From the NCBI GenBank assembly GCA_947169265.1, contig CAMVPC010000012.1, positions 22,023 through 86,022 of the forward strand: 64,000 bases of DNA, given 5' to 3'. Below the pieces are notes generated by a model that saw only the letters and a list, made by a program, of their open reading frames with translations, did no database searches and was not told the origin of the DNA. The first letter of the stretch is position 1, and every line of letters begins with the position of its first letter. Source of the stretch: an uncultured Prevotellaceae bacterium (GTDB lineage Bacteria; Bacteroidota; Bacteroidia; Bacteroidales; Muribaculaceae). Shown in pieces: positions 35,867 to 44,422 of the stretch. Both the position numbers and the translations under genes were made by a program.

Positions 35867-37606
35867 ATGAAGCATCTCAAAATATTTCTACTGATGGCCG
35901 CGGTGGCGATGGCGATGGCCTCGTGTGTCGAAAAGGAGCCGGCCTACGGCAACTTTGCCGGCAAGGACGTCGACTTCACCTACAATGTCGACGGCGACGA
36001 GTTCACCACCGACTTCTATGTGGTGTCGACCATCCGGTTCAACAACATCTCGGCCAAGAGCGGACAAGTGACGTGGGACTTTGGCGACGGGGAATCGTCG
36101 AGCGACCAAAACCCCACCCACAAGTATGACAAGGCGGGTATCTACAACGTCACCCTCACCGTCGACGGTGTGGGCGAGCGCACCTACCCGCTGCTCATCT
36201 ACGACATCGCGCCCAAGCTCGTCGTGGCCGAGCAAAGCGCCGAAACCGTCGTCATCAACGACGTCACCGTCAAGCTTGACCTCTCGCTGCCCAACCCCGA
36301 GAATCTCGAGACCAAGTTCGTGTGGTACTTCCCCGAGGGCACCACGCTCGACGATGGCACCGAAATCACCGAATTCACCGGCTATAGCCACAGCGACGGC
36401 ACCATCGACAACCCGGGCGTGCTGCGATTCAAGAACATAGGCTCGCAACGCATCGAGGTCAGGACGTGGTTTGACATCAACGGCGAGAACCGCCGCCTCG
36501 AAGACGGTTATGTCAACGTGCAGGTGGGCACCAGCGTGCCGGCTCCCACGCTCTACTATGCTGTGATGGGCGGCAACATCAAGGCGCTCAAGCTCGTCGA
36601 CCCGAGTCAGCTGCCGGCGGGCACCAAGAACATGCCCTTCGACCTGGGCGTGAGTTCGGGCAACATGCCCACCACGCTCGTCTTCGCCACCGTGAAGCAG
36701 ACCAGCGACGACGGCAGTGTGAACGAGGACGACTTCGTCTATATCCTCGACTGCGGCAAGCAATACTACTATGTCAACGACCAGAACGGCGTGCTGGGCG
36801 ACGGTAAAATCACCGTCATGAGCGCCGACGGCTCGATGAGCGACGTCATGATCACCAACGTGGGCGGCCAGGCCTTCAACGACCCCTTCCAGGGGTGTAC
36901 CGACGGCAACTACCTCTATTACACCGACCGCAACACGGGCGTGCGCCGCATCCCGCTCACCACGCGTGGCGAGCGCGAGAGCACCGTCTACTCGAGCACC
37001 GAGGGCTACTTCGTGGTCAACAACATGCTCAACTACTACGGCAACGGCATCGCTTACGGTGCTATCCACACCGGACTCTACCTCGACAAGCAAGGTGTCT
37101 TCTGGTGGGGTAAGAACTATTCGGGCAACGGCATCTACCGCTTCCGCACCAGCGACATTGGGCCCGCCACCGCCCAAAAGACCGGACCCATCCCCTTCCC
37201 CATCGTGCTCTCGGGTACACAGCCGCGAGCCTTCACGCTCGACGAGAACCAGAAGAACCTCTACGTGTGGATGACAAAGGGCGTCACGCCGGGCGCCGGC
37301 TTCGGCCACTACCCGCTGCCGGGCAACGGCGAGGGACTCGACTATGACAAGTATGTCAAGTTCTTCACCATGGAGGCCGACCCCATCAACACCACGGCCG
37401 ACGAGGGCGTCTACACCACGCAGATGGCTGTCGACAGCGCCACCGGACGCGTGTACTTCGGCTTCCGCGCCGCCACGACCGAGAAGACTTACACCACGGG
37501 CCTCTACTACTATGACCCCGCGACACAGTCGATGAACAAGGTGGAAGCGGTCCCCGACCGCATCCTGGGCGTGTGTATCAACCCGCGCGCCACCCACCTC
37601 TTCTAA
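35867..37606 (+). CDS. PKD-domain surface lipoprotein
   Basis: A 579-residue lipoprotein with signal peptide and Cys at residue 20 (LMAAVAMAMASC). A PKD domain lies at about residues 45-115, with the hallmark VTWDFGDGESSSDQNPTHKY. A second beta-domain follows to about 220, then a long region (about 225-579) that reads like a repeated beta-propeller or surface-layer fold (LYYTDRNTGVRRIPL; IYRFRTSDIG; RAFTLDENQKNLYVWM; VYFGFRAAT). No catalytic motif is seen. As the fourth gene of the SusC/SusD unit, it is most simply a surface binding protein. A GC-rich terminator follows. Confidence 0.8.
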   Translation: MKHLKIFLLMAAVAMAMASCVEKEPAYGNFAGKDVDFTYNVDGDEFTTDFYVVSTIRFNNISAKSGQVTWDFGDGESSSDQNPTHKYDKAGIYNVTLTVDGVGERTYPLLIYDIAPKLVVAEQSAETVVINDVTVKLDLSLPNPENLETKFVWYFPEGTTLDDGTEITEFTGYSHSDGTIDNPGVLRFKNIGSQRIEVRTWFDINGENRRLEDGYVNVQVGTSVPAPTLYYAVMGGNIKALKLVDPSQLPAGTKNMPFDLGVSSGNMPTTLVFATVKQTSDDGSVNEDDFVYILDCGKQYYYVNDQNGVLGDGKITVMSADGSMSDVMITNVGGQAFNDPFQGCTDGNYLYYTDRNTGVRRIPLTTRGERESTVYSSTEGYFVVNNMLNYYGNGIAYGAIHTGLYLDKQGVFWWGKNYSGNGIYRFRTSDIGPATAQKTGPIPFPIVLSGTQPRAFTLDENQKNLYVWMTKGVTPGAGFGHYPLPGNGEGLDYDKYVKFFTMEADPINTTADEGVYTTQMAVDSATGRVYFGFRAATTEKTYTTGLYYYDPATQSMNKVEAVPDRILGVCINPRATHLF

Positions 37607-37636
37607 GCGGCGACGCCTCACCGCGACGCGACACTC

Positions 37637-37676
37637 AGCGGCTCCGCTGCCCTCACCGGCAGTTGGGGCCGCTTTT
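37637..37676 (+). terminator. Terminator after the SusC/SusD-lipoprotein operon
   Basis: AGCGGC at the left edge pairs with GCCGCT at the right edge around an inner GCTGCC/GGCAG stem, and TTTT follows. The stem has internal mismatches but is GC-rich. Confidence 0.65.
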
Positions 37677-37694
37677 CACCATTTTCTTTCACTT

Positions 37695-37728
37695 TTTGCC
37701 ATGTAGTGAAAAAAAAGTAGTAATTTTG
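37695..37728 (+). promoter_or_regulatory. Promoter of the subtilisin-like protease gene
   Basis: TTTG at 37695-37698, 22 nt, then TAATTTTG at 37721-37728, giving a leader of about 22 nt to the ATG at 37755. The protease is therefore not simply part of the upstream SusC/SusD transcript. Confidence 0.68.
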
Positions 37729-37754
37729 GGGAATTAAACCAAAACGAGCGCATT

Positions 37755-39785
37755 ATGGCAACAAGATGGACAGGACTCATAGCGGTACTAATGGTAGTCG
37801 CGACAACGATAGGCGTCTGGGGACACGCCCCACGACTCACGGCACGCGGACGACTCGTGGCGGCACAAGAACGCGCTGCCGGTGCCACGGTGAGCGCCTT
37901 TGTGACACTCGACCGCGCCGACGACGCCTTGCTGCGCGATAACGGCGTGCGCGTCACCGCGCGCATGGGCGACATGGCGGCCATCACGCTATCGGCCGAT
38001 CGCCTCGACGCTGTGGCGAGTTTGCCGGGAGTGAGCCTGGTGTCACCGGCACAACGCCTCACGTTGTGCAACGACACGGCACGCAGCCTCTCGCGCGCCG
38101 ACAGCGTGCGCCTGGCCGACCTCACATCGCTCACGCCTTTCACGGGGCGCGGCGTGGTGGTGGGTGTGGTTGACGTGGGCTTCGATTTCAACCACATCAA
38201 CTTCAAGGACGAGCACGGAAACAGCCGCGTGGCACGCGTCTATATGCCCTGTGACCACACCGGCGAGGCACCCGTAGTGCAGGGTGAGACACTGCCCGGC
38301 AGCCACTACACCACGCCCGAGCAAATCGCCGCGCTCACCACCGACGACACCAGCACTTCGCACGGCACCCACACCGCAGGCACCACCGCCGGCAGCTACC
38401 GCGCCAACGGCCTGCACGGCATCGCCCCCGATGCCACGCTGGTGCTGTGCGGCATGCCCGACGACAGTCTCACCGACGTGAACGTGGCGCTCGCCGTGAA
38501 ATATATCTTCGACTATGCCGACCACGTGGGCCTTCCCGCCGTGGTCAACATGAGCATCGGCAGCCACGACGGCGCCCACGACGGCACCTCCGAGCTGTGC
38601 CGCGCCCTCGACGCCATGAGCGGGCCGGGAAAAATCTGCGTGGTGTCGGCCGGCAACGACGGCGCCATGGGATGCCACCTGCAGCAGACCTTTTGGAACG
38701 CGACCGACACGCTACATACTTTCTTCGCCGACTGGAGCCCGGCGTCGCCCATCTTCTACGGTTCGGCAAGCGCGTGGTCATCGACACAGGCCGAGCACAC
38801 CGTGTACCTGGGCGTGTGGGACATCAAAGCCGACACGCTGTGCCTGCGGCAACAGCTCGTGTTCCCCACCGACGACGAAGCGCTCACCATCGACTGCGAC
38901 AACGACAAGGAATGGAGCCGCTATTTCACCGGCAAAATCGAGGCCGCTGCCGGACTCGACGCGGGCGACCGCTACCACTCGATTGTCGACGTGAGGCTCT
39001 ACCCTGTCGATGCCGAGCATTATCGCCTCACACTGCACTACACCGCCCCCAGGAGCACCACAATACACGCATGGACCGGTGTCGACTCCTACTTCTACCA
39101 CTACGACCTCGACGGTTGGAAACGCGGCACGAGCATCGGCTCGATTAGCGACCTGGCCACCGGCGACAATACCCTCTCGGCCGGCGCTTACTGCAGCCGC
39201 AACAACATCGACACCGATTGGGGCGACGTCATCTCCTGGACACGATGCAAGCCCTACCAGGTGGCGCATTTCTCGTCGCGAGGACCCGACCAACGCGGCA
39301 TCATGCGCCCCGACGTGCTCGCTCCGGGATTCGCACTCGTTTCGTCGGCCAGCCGGTATGACCCCAAGGGCGTCATCGCAAACGCCCGCCGCGTCACCGA
39401 GGTCACTGTCGACGGCGTCACCTACCCCTATGGCGCGCAAGACGGCACCTCGATGGCCACGCCTGTCGTCACCGGCGCTGTGGCCCTATGCCTGCAGGCC
39501 GACCCCACGCTCACCGCGGCACGCTTGCGCGAAATGCTGGCGGCCACCGCCGTGGTCGACGACGCCGTGAGGCAAGCGCCACCCGAACAGGTGGGTAACG
39601 GCAAACTCGATGTCACGGCACTGCTGCGACACGCGGCGCGCGAGGCCGGCGACGTGAACGCCGACGGGGTGTGTAACGGCGCCGACATCACCACCACTTA
39701 CAACGCCATCCTGTCGACCGAGCCGCCCGCCTGGGGCACACCGGCACGGCGCGACCTCATCTACGACTGGCTCTTGAGCCGATAA
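37755..39785 (+). CDS. Subtilisin-like (S8) serine protease with a C-terminal dockerin-like repeat
   Basis: A 676-residue exported S8 peptidase. An N-terminal hydrophobic segment (LIAVLMVVATTIGVWG) acts as signal peptide. A pro-region follows, then the catalytic triad: Asp in VVGVVDVGFDF (about residue 139), His in SHGTHTAGTT (about 203) and Ser in GTSMATPVVTGAVAL (about 565). The large spacing between His and Ser contains an inserted beta-rich domain (about 300-460). The C-terminus carries a single dockerin/EF-hand-like repeat (GDVNADGVCNGADITTTYNA) and a short tail. It probably degrades extracellular protein and may feed the neighbouring SusC/SusD pair (inference). Confidence 0.94.
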   Translation: MATRWTGLIAVLMVVATTIGVWGHAPRLTARGRLVAAQERAAGATVSAFVTLDRADDALLRDNGVRVTARMGDMAAITLSADRLDAVASLPGVSLVSPAQRLTLCNDTARSLSRADSVRLADLTSLTPFTGRGVVVGVVDVGFDFNHINFKDEHGNSRVARVYMPCDHTGEAPVVQGETLPGSHYTTPEQIAALTTDDTSTSHGTHTAGTTAGSYRANGLHGIAPDATLVLCGMPDDSLTDVNVALAVKYIFDYADHVGLPAVVNMSIGSHDGAHDGTSELCRALDAMSGPGKICVVSAGNDGAMGCHLQQTFWNATDTLHTFFADWSPASPIFYGSASAWSSTQAEHTVYLGVWDIKADTLCLRQQLVFPTDDEALTIDCDNDKEWSRYFTGKIEAAAGLDAGDRYHSIVDVRLYPVDAEHYRLTLHYTAPRSTTIHAWTGVDSYFYHYDLDGWKRGTSIGSISDLATGDNTLSAGAYCSRNNIDTDWGDVISWTRCKPYQVAHFSSRGPDQRGIMRPDVLAPGFALVSSASRYDPKGVIANARRVTEVTVDGVTYPYGAQDGTSMATPVVTGAVALCLQADPTLTAARLREMLAATAVVDDAVRQAPPEQVGNGKLDVTALLRHAAREAGDVNADGVCNGADITTTYNAILSTEPPAWGTPARRDLIYDWLLSR

Positions 39786-39803
39786 CCCACTTCAGGCCTC
39801 AGC

Positions 39804-41375
39804 ATGGATATCACCTTCCACTCCCGCCCCCACCTCAAGCGACGCGCCGCCCTTGCCGCGTTGTGCTGGCTGGCGGCCTCCACGCTCATGCTGCTTATCT
39901 CGCGCGACAGCTACCTCTACGACATCTGGTGGCGCGGCGACACCAACTGGTTCATGACGTGCGGACGAGCTTGGATGGAAGGCCTCACACCCTACAACGA
40001 CTTTGCCGACTCCAAAGGCCCGCTGCTGTGGCTCATCTACGGCCTGGGATACCTGCTGAGCCCACACGACTTCACCGGCGTGATGTGGCTCAGCACCATC
40101 GCTTATGCCGTGGTTTTCTACTACGTCTTCCTCACTTTCAGGCTCTTGGGAGCCTCGCGATGGAGCGCTGCATGCGGCCTGGCGGTGGCCGCCCTGCTCA
40201 TGCTCAACGGATATGTGCACGACGAGGTGCGCGCCGAGGACTTTTGCCAAGCCTTCCTCGCGCCGGTCATCTACCGCTTTGTCCTGCACGACAGCGGCCG
40301 CGACACGATCCGCTACGCCCTCACCGTAACCGCCTCCGTTCTGGGGTTCGCACTGGCGGCCACGTTGCTCATCAAGTATAGCGTGACGCTCATGCTGCTG
40401 GCGTTCGTGCCCCACGTCACTTGGGTGTGGCCACGACGCTATGGCCGGCGCAAGGCTTCCCAATGGTTGTGGCTCACGGCCGGCGCCCTCGCCTTGCTGC
40501 TGCCGTGGCTGTTGCTCGCCCTGTGGCAGGGATGGCTCACTCATTTCGTGAGGGAGTATTTCGTCAACACGCTTCTCACGCTGGGCAATCTGGGGCAGAG
40601 CAAACTCTCGGCCGCGGCCATCGTGAGCGAAGCCACCAAGAAAAGTCTGCTGCTCTACATGGGCGTTATCGCCGCCGGCACCGCCTTCTACGGCATGGCG
40701 CGACAGCGACGGCACTGGGGCTTGCCGGCCATCATGGCGTGGATGGTGGCTGTGGTCATGCTCAACGGGAAATCACATTTCTACTACTCATCGCTGGCGC
40801 TGCTGGCCATGCCCGGCTGCGCCACACTGTTCACGAGGGTCGAGACACGACGATGGGGAAAAGCGGCCATCACGCTCCTCGCGCTGGCCGCGCTGCTGGC
40901 ACTCGCCGCCACCAAGCGCAGCGCCAACGGCTCGCTGTTCACCCACGACCTGGCCAAGCGCGACCGCTTCTACTACTATGCCGGACTCATGTGCCAGGTG
41001 GAACACCCGCGCGTGCTTTTCTGGGACCTCCACGACAAGGGACAAGGAATGCTCAGCGAGGCACTGCCGGCATGCCGCTACTGGGCGCTGCAGGAAGGAG
41101 CCACCGACGAAATGCGCCACGACCAGGAACGCGCCGCGCGCCGCGGCACCGACTTCGTCTTCATCGACCACGAGGACAGTGTCCACGCCCGTATGCTCGA
41201 TAGTTGGGGATATACACGCTACGACTACTGGACACGGCGCGACACCTCGCGCTACCTCAGCGCCGACGGACACGTGGTGCTCTACAGCCTGCGCCCCCTG
41301 CGCGACACCCTCATCAAGGTGAGCAACGACGACGTGCTCTTCAAGCGTGACCTCAGGCCACGCTTCAGCCGGTAA
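39804..41375 (+). CDS. Polytopic membrane protein, GT-C/ArnT-like glycosyltransferase
   Basis: A 523-residue protein with about ten hydrophobic helices and a soluble C-terminal part (about residues 390-523). Early in the sequence are a helix, a loop with DIWWRGDTNWFMTCGRAW, and DSKGPLLWLIYGLGYL. The acidic first loop and the D-x-KGP motif are typical of GT-C-fold glycosyltransferases of the PMT/ArnT type, which use polyprenyl-phosphate sugars. A protein or lipid glycosylation role is possible but acceptor and donor are unknown. It lies 18 nt after the S8 protease and ends 1 nt from the convergent methyltransferase gene. Confidence 0.72.
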   Translation: MDITFHSRPHLKRRAALAALCWLAASTLMLLISRDSYLYDIWWRGDTNWFMTCGRAWMEGLTPYNDFADSKGPLLWLIYGLGYLLSPHDFTGVMWLSTIAYAVVFYYVFLTFRLLGASRWSAACGLAVAALLMLNGYVHDEVRAEDFCQAFLAPVIYRFVLHDSGRDTIRYALTVTASVLGFALAATLLIKYSVTLMLLAFVPHVTWVWPRRYGRRKASQWLWLTAGALALLLPWLLLALWQGWLTHFVREYFVNTLLTLGNLGQSKLSAAAIVSEATKKSLLLYMGVIAAGTAFYGMARQRRHWGLPAIMAWMVAVVMLNGKSHFYYSSLALLAMPGCATLFTRVETRRWGKAAITLLALAALLALAATKRSANGSLFTHDLAKRDRFYYYAGLMCQVEHPRVLFWDLHDKGQGMLSEALPACRYWALQEGATDEMRHDQERAARRGTDFVFIDHEDSVHARMLDSWGYTRYDYWTRRDTSRYLSADGHVVLYSLRPLRDTLIKVSNDDVLFKRDLRPRFSR

Positions 41376-41376
41376 A

Positions 41377-42144
41377 CTACCGCGACAACGCCGTGCGGCG
41401 AAGCTCGCTCAGCACGATGGCCGTGGCCATGCCCACGTTGAGAGAATCGACCACAGCTCCCTCGCGGGGCCACGACGGAATGAGCAACCGGCGCGTAGCG
41501 CGGGCGGCCACGTCGCGCGAAATGCCCTGCCCCTCGTTGCCCATCACCACAAAGGCGTTGCGGGGCAACTCGGCGGCATAGATGTTGTCGCCATCAAGAA
41601 ATGTTCCCAGCACCGGCACCTCGGGATACTCGTCGAAAAGCTCCTCGAGGTCGGTATAAGTCACGGCGATGCGCGCGATGGCGCCCATCGTGGCCTGCAC
41701 CACCTTGTGATTATATATATCGACAGTAGTGGGAGAACAAAAAATGTGGCGAATGCCGTACCAGTCGGCCAACCGCACGATAGTCCCCAGGTTTCCCGGG
41801 TCCTGCACATTGTCGAGTACCAGACTCACATCGGTCCGCACCACCCCCTCATCGACTGTAACACGCGGTTTCTCGTACACCGCAAGCACATCGGGCGCCG
41901 TAGCGAACTGCGTCATGCGTTCCAGCGCACTCTTGGGCGCAAGCACCAGCTTGTCGTGGAAACGCGCCATACCGTTTTTCTCGTACCACGCGCGCGTGGC
42001 CACCAGATAACGGCACTCGAAAGCTTCGAGCGTATCACGCACACACTTCCAACCCTCGGCCACAAACACGCCTTCCTCGTCGCGGTTGCGTTTATTGCCC
42101 AACGACTTCACATACTTGATAATTCCGTTATTCACCTCAATCAT
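41377..42144 (-). CDS. SpoU/TrmH-family RNA 2'-O-ribose methyltransferase
   Basis: A 255-residue SPOUT methyltransferase. An N-terminal substrate-binding domain (about residues 1-95) precedes the catalytic SpoU domain with its three motifs: LDNVQDPGNLGTIVRLADW (motif 1), VVMGNEGQGISRDV (motif 2) and SLNVGMATAIVLSEL (motif 3). It methylates the ribose of tRNA or rRNA using SAM; the target base is not evident. The ATG at 42144 lies only a few bases after a -7 promoter box, which could make the mRNA leaderless. The gene is convergent with the membrane glycosyltransferase-like gene. Confidence 0.92.
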   Translation of the reverse strand: MIEVNNGIIKYVKSLGNKRNRDEEGVFVAEGWKCVRDTLEAFECRYLVATRAWYEKNGMARFHDKLVLAPKSALERMTQFATAPDVLAVYEKPRVTVDEGVVRTDVSLVLDNVQDPGNLGTIVRLADWYGIRHIFCSPTTVDIYNHKVVQATMGAIARIAVTYTDLEELFDEYPEVPVLGTFLDGDNIYAAELPRNAFVVMGNEGQGISRDVAARATRRLLIPSWPREGAVVDSLNVGMATAIVLSELRRTALSR

Positions 42145-42148
42145 GCTG

Positions 42149-42156
42149 CAAAATTA
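42149..42156 (-). promoter_or_regulatory. -7 box of the trmH-like gene, almost touching its start codon
   Basis: On the minus strand TAATTTTG runs from 42156 to 42149, only four bases before the ATG that begins at 42144. Since transcription normally starts a few bases past this box, the mRNA would begin at or next to the ATG. A second, weaker copy (TAATTTTA) lies farther upstream at about 42228-42221. Confidence 0.5.
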
Positions 42157-42422
42157 GTGCAAACCGAGCAAAAAACATCAAGCTCGCTTGAATGTTTTTT
42201 CGAGGTGCCGCCTAATTTATCTAAAATTAGTGCAAGTTAAATCGATTATTTGGATAATTACACCGCAAATTTATGGGTCACCTGCAAAACCCTGTGTTTC
42301 GCGTGAGCTATGTATTCGAGTGGACACCCTTCTTTATAAACAGCTGATTATTCTGAAATGAACCGGATAAGCGCCAAATCGGCCATTAGGCCGAGTATGT
42401 GATTTTTGAATAGTTGAACACG

Positions 42423-42438
42423 TTTGACCCGCGTCAAA
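42423..42438. promoter_or_regulatory. Operator-like palindrome
   Basis: TTTGACCCGCGTCAAA has perfect 6-bp arms (TTTGAC/GTCAAA) around CCGC. It lies about 75 nt upstream of the tRNA-Lys promoter. It has the form of a dimeric regulator site, but no regulator can be named. Confidence 0.35.
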
Positions 42439-42511
42439 GGGAAAAACGCCCGGACGGCGTCCTCTGAATTACTGTTTTCAGCAGTAATATTAAAACTTTT
42501 TGGCCAAAAAT

Positions 42512-42542
42512 TTTGCCATCTCAACAAAAGTGATTACCTTTG
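42512..42542 (+). promoter_or_regulatory. tRNA-Lys promoter
   Basis: TTTG at 42512-42515, 19 nt, then TACCTTTG at 42535-42542, about 18 nt before the mature tRNA 5' end. It fits the Bacteroidetes consensus exactly. Confidence 0.8.
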
Positions 42543-42560
42543 CACCGCTTTTTTGACGGA

Positions 42561-42633
42561 GATTCGCTAGCTCAGCTGGTAGAGCAACGCCCTTTTAAGG
42601 CGTGGGTCTTGGGTTCGAATCCCAAGCGGATCA
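42561..42633 (+). tRNA. tRNA-Lys (TTT)
   Basis: A 73-nt cloverleaf. Acceptor GATTCGC (42561-42567) pairs with GCGGATC (42626-42632), with discriminator A at 42633. The D-loop has AGCTGGTAGAG. The anticodon stem ACGCC/GGCGT encloses loop CTTTTAA, giving anticodon TTT. The T-arm GGGTTCGAATCCC is standard. CCA is not encoded. It has its own promoter and a following terminator, so it is a monocistronic tRNA gene. Confidence 0.96.
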
Positions 42634-42644
42634 CTGGAGCGTAT

Positions 42645-42685
42645 TCCGCAGGAGGCTGATTATCGGCCACTTGCGGATTTTTTTT
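42645..42685 (+). terminator. Terminator after tRNA-Lys
   Basis: TCCGCA at 42645-42650 pairs with TGCGGA at 42672-42677 around an imperfect inner stem (GGCT/CGGCC), followed by eight T residues up to 42685. Confidence 0.78.
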
Positions 42686-42717
42686 GCATCTTCCCGAAAG
42701 TCCCCCACCCCGTCAGC

Positions 42718-43578
42718 TCATGGCTCATTGAGGACGAGGCGCAGGCCTACATCGCCGCGGTAGTTGGGACGTAGCTTGTGGCGGTCGGCCACACGGCTGT
42801 AGGGAGCCTCGTTGCGCCAGTTTCCGCCTCGGCTCACGCGCACCTTACCGGTCGCGGGGCCTTGCGGGTTGTGTTGCGGCAGGCTGTCGTAAGCGCCGTA
42901 GTAGTCTTGGCACCATTCCCACACGTTGCCGCTCATGTCGTAGAGTCCCAGTTCGTTAGGCGCTCGCGTAGCCACGACGTGGGTGACGCTGTCGCTATTT
43001 TCTTTGACCCAGGCCACGGTGGTGGCGTCGTTGCCGCCGGCGTAGATGTATTGATGGCCGCGCGTGCCACCACGGGCGGCAAATTCCCATTGTGCCTCGG
43101 TGGGCAGTGCGAATCGCTTACCGGTGAGGCTATTGAGCTTAGCGATAAACGCTTGGCAGTCGTCCCACGACACATATTCCACGGGCCTGTGCCTTCCCGG
43201 GCACCACCGGCTGGGGTTGTCGCCCATGACGGCCTGCCACAGCTCCTGCGTGACCTCGGTTTGCATCATCAGGAACGACGACACGGTCACCTCGTGCACG
43301 GGAAGCTCGCTTTCCCAGGGGTCGAACTGCTCGGGGGTAGCGCCCATGAGGAAGGTGCCACCCTCGACGGGAGCCAGCGTGAACGTGACACCGGCGGCCT
43401 TGACGGCGATGGTGCCATCGGGGACCACGAGCGCGGGCATCGCGGTATCGTCGCGCGGCGAGGGCGTGGGCAGGTTGCGCGTGGCGCGGTAGTGCCGCCA
43501 TAGCAAGGCGGCGGCTACGGCGACGGTGAGCAGTAGGGCAAGTGTCGCGAGTCGCGTGATATGTTTTTTCACCAGCAT
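42718..43578 (-). CDS. Membrane-anchored FGE/SUMF1-like (PorK-type fold) protein, probably non-catalytic
   Basis: A 286-residue protein with an N-terminal membrane anchor (LATLALLLTVAVAAALLW) and one formylglycine-generating-enzyme-like domain: GGTFLMGATPEQF, VSSFLMMQTEVTQELWQAVM, YVSWDDCQAFIAKLN, FALPTEAQWEFAARGG, NELGLYDMSGNVWEWCQDYY, RVSRGGNWRNEAPYSRVADR and GDVGLRLVLN. In true FGE the GG-W block is followed by catalytic cysteines; here no Cys occurs in or after that block, so sulfatase activation is unlikely. It shares the fold with PorK in this window but is much shorter and lacks the GldK insert. It is the last gene of the aspS unit. Confidence 0.85.
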   Translation of the reverse strand: MLVKKHITRLATLALLLTVAVAAALLWRHYRATRNLPTPSPRDDTAMPALVVPDGTIAVKAAGVTFTLAPVEGGTFLMGATPEQFDPWESELPVHEVTVSSFLMMQTEVTQELWQAVMGDNPSRWCPGRHRPVEYVSWDDCQAFIAKLNSLTGKRFALPTEAQWEFAARGGTRGHQYIYAGGNDATTVAWVKENSDSVTHVVATRAPNELGLYDMSGNVWEWCQDYYGAYDSLPQHNPQGPATGKVRVSRGGNWRNEAPYSRVADRHKLRPNYRGDVGLRLVLNEP

Positions 43579-43636
43579 AGATAAACAAGCGGGGCGGGCC
43601 GTAGGTTTTCAGTGCCCGCCCCCTGTAAAGGAAGGA

Positions 43637-44422
43637 TTAATCGTTTTGAGCCTGCGAGGCCGAAATACCTGCAATCTCGGGGTCAATGAGAATGCGCCCG
43701 CAGTACTCGCACACGATGATTTTCTTGCGCATTTTAATTTCCATTTGCCGCTGGGGTGGGATGCGGTTGAAGCATCCGCCGCAGGCGTTGCGCTGCACGT
43801 AGACGACGCCCAGGCCATTGCGTGCGTTCTTGCGGATGCGCTTGAAGGCGGTGAGCAGTCGCGTGTCGGCGTCGTTGAGTTTTTTCTCGAGGCGCTTGGC
43901 TTTTTCGCGCAGTTTTTCCTCGTCCTGGCGCGTCTCGTTGATGATTTCGTCGAGCTCGCCTTTCTTTTCCTCAAGGATGTGCTCGCTGTCGGCCAGTTGG
44001 GTGTTGGCTGTGGCGATGTGCTCGTTGACGATACCGATGGTGTGGTTAGCCTCGTTGATTTTCTTCTCGGCGAGTTCAACGTTAAGCGTTTGGTACTCAA
44101 TTTCCTTATTGAGGTAGTCAAACTCTCGGTTGTTGCGCACATTGTCCTGGTCCTTGGTGTACTTCTCGATGAGCGCGTTGGCCTGTTCGATGGCCACCTT
44201 TTGCTTTGCGACAGCGTCCTTGAGCGAGTTGAGGTCGGTCTCGTAGTTGCTGATGCGCGTTTGCAAGCCGGCGATTTCGTCTTCGAGGTCTTGCACCTCA
44301 AGTGGGAGCTCTCCCCGCAGCGTCTTGATTCGGTCGACCTGCGAGAGGATGTTCTGGAGTTGGTACAGAGCCTTCAGGCGCTCCTCGACGGTGAGTTCTT
44401 TGTCGGTTTTTTTAGTTGCCAT
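43637..44422 (-). CDS. Coiled-coil protein with C-terminal C4 zinc ribbon (COG1579 type)
   Basis: A 261-residue cytosolic protein. Residues about 15-205 are one long antiparallel coiled coil (heptads such as LEDEIAGLQTRISNYETDL). The C-terminus folds into a C4 zinc ribbon: CGGC (about 214-217) and CEYC (about 240-243). Family members are widespread in Bacteroidetes and are thought to bind nucleic acids; the exact role is not established. It starts directly after the Nif3 gene, whose stop codon it abuts, so the two are translationally coupled. Confidence 0.87.
   Translation of the reverse strand: MATKKTDKELTVEERLKALYQLQNILSQVDRIKTLRGELPLEVQDLEDEIAGLQTRISNYETDLNSLKDAVAKQKVAIEQANALIEKYTKDQDNVRNNREFDYLNKEIEYQTLNVELAEKKINEANHTIGIVNEHIATANTQLADSEHILEEKKGELDEIINETRQDEEKLREKAKRLEKKLNDADTRLLTAFKRIRKNARNGLGVVYVQRNACGGCFNRIPPQRQMEIKMRKKIIVCEYCGRILIDPEIAGISASQAQND

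Larger units (their letters stand above)
42145..42560. other. Non-coding region upstream of trmH-like gene and tRNA-Lys
   Basis: No gene is seen in these 416 bases. They hold the promoters of the leftward methyltransferase gene and the rightward tRNA-Lys. Other structure: a near-repeat of AAAATTAGTGCAA at about 42151 and 42223; a hairpin at 42170-42200 (AAAAAACAT...ATGTTTTTT arms); an operator-like palindrome TTTGACCCGCGTCAAA at 42423-42438; and an inverted repeat ATTACTG/CAGTAAT at 42468-42488. None is assigned a function. Confidence 0.55.

Noticed and set aside
33255..37621. Large minus-strand frames of 480 and 577 residues
   Set aside because: Antisense to the SusD-like and PKD lipoprotein genes, which have clear signal peptides and motifs.
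42441..42465. ACGCC/GGCGT hairpin considered as a terminator
   Set aside because: Only five base pairs, and no gene ends nearby on either strand.
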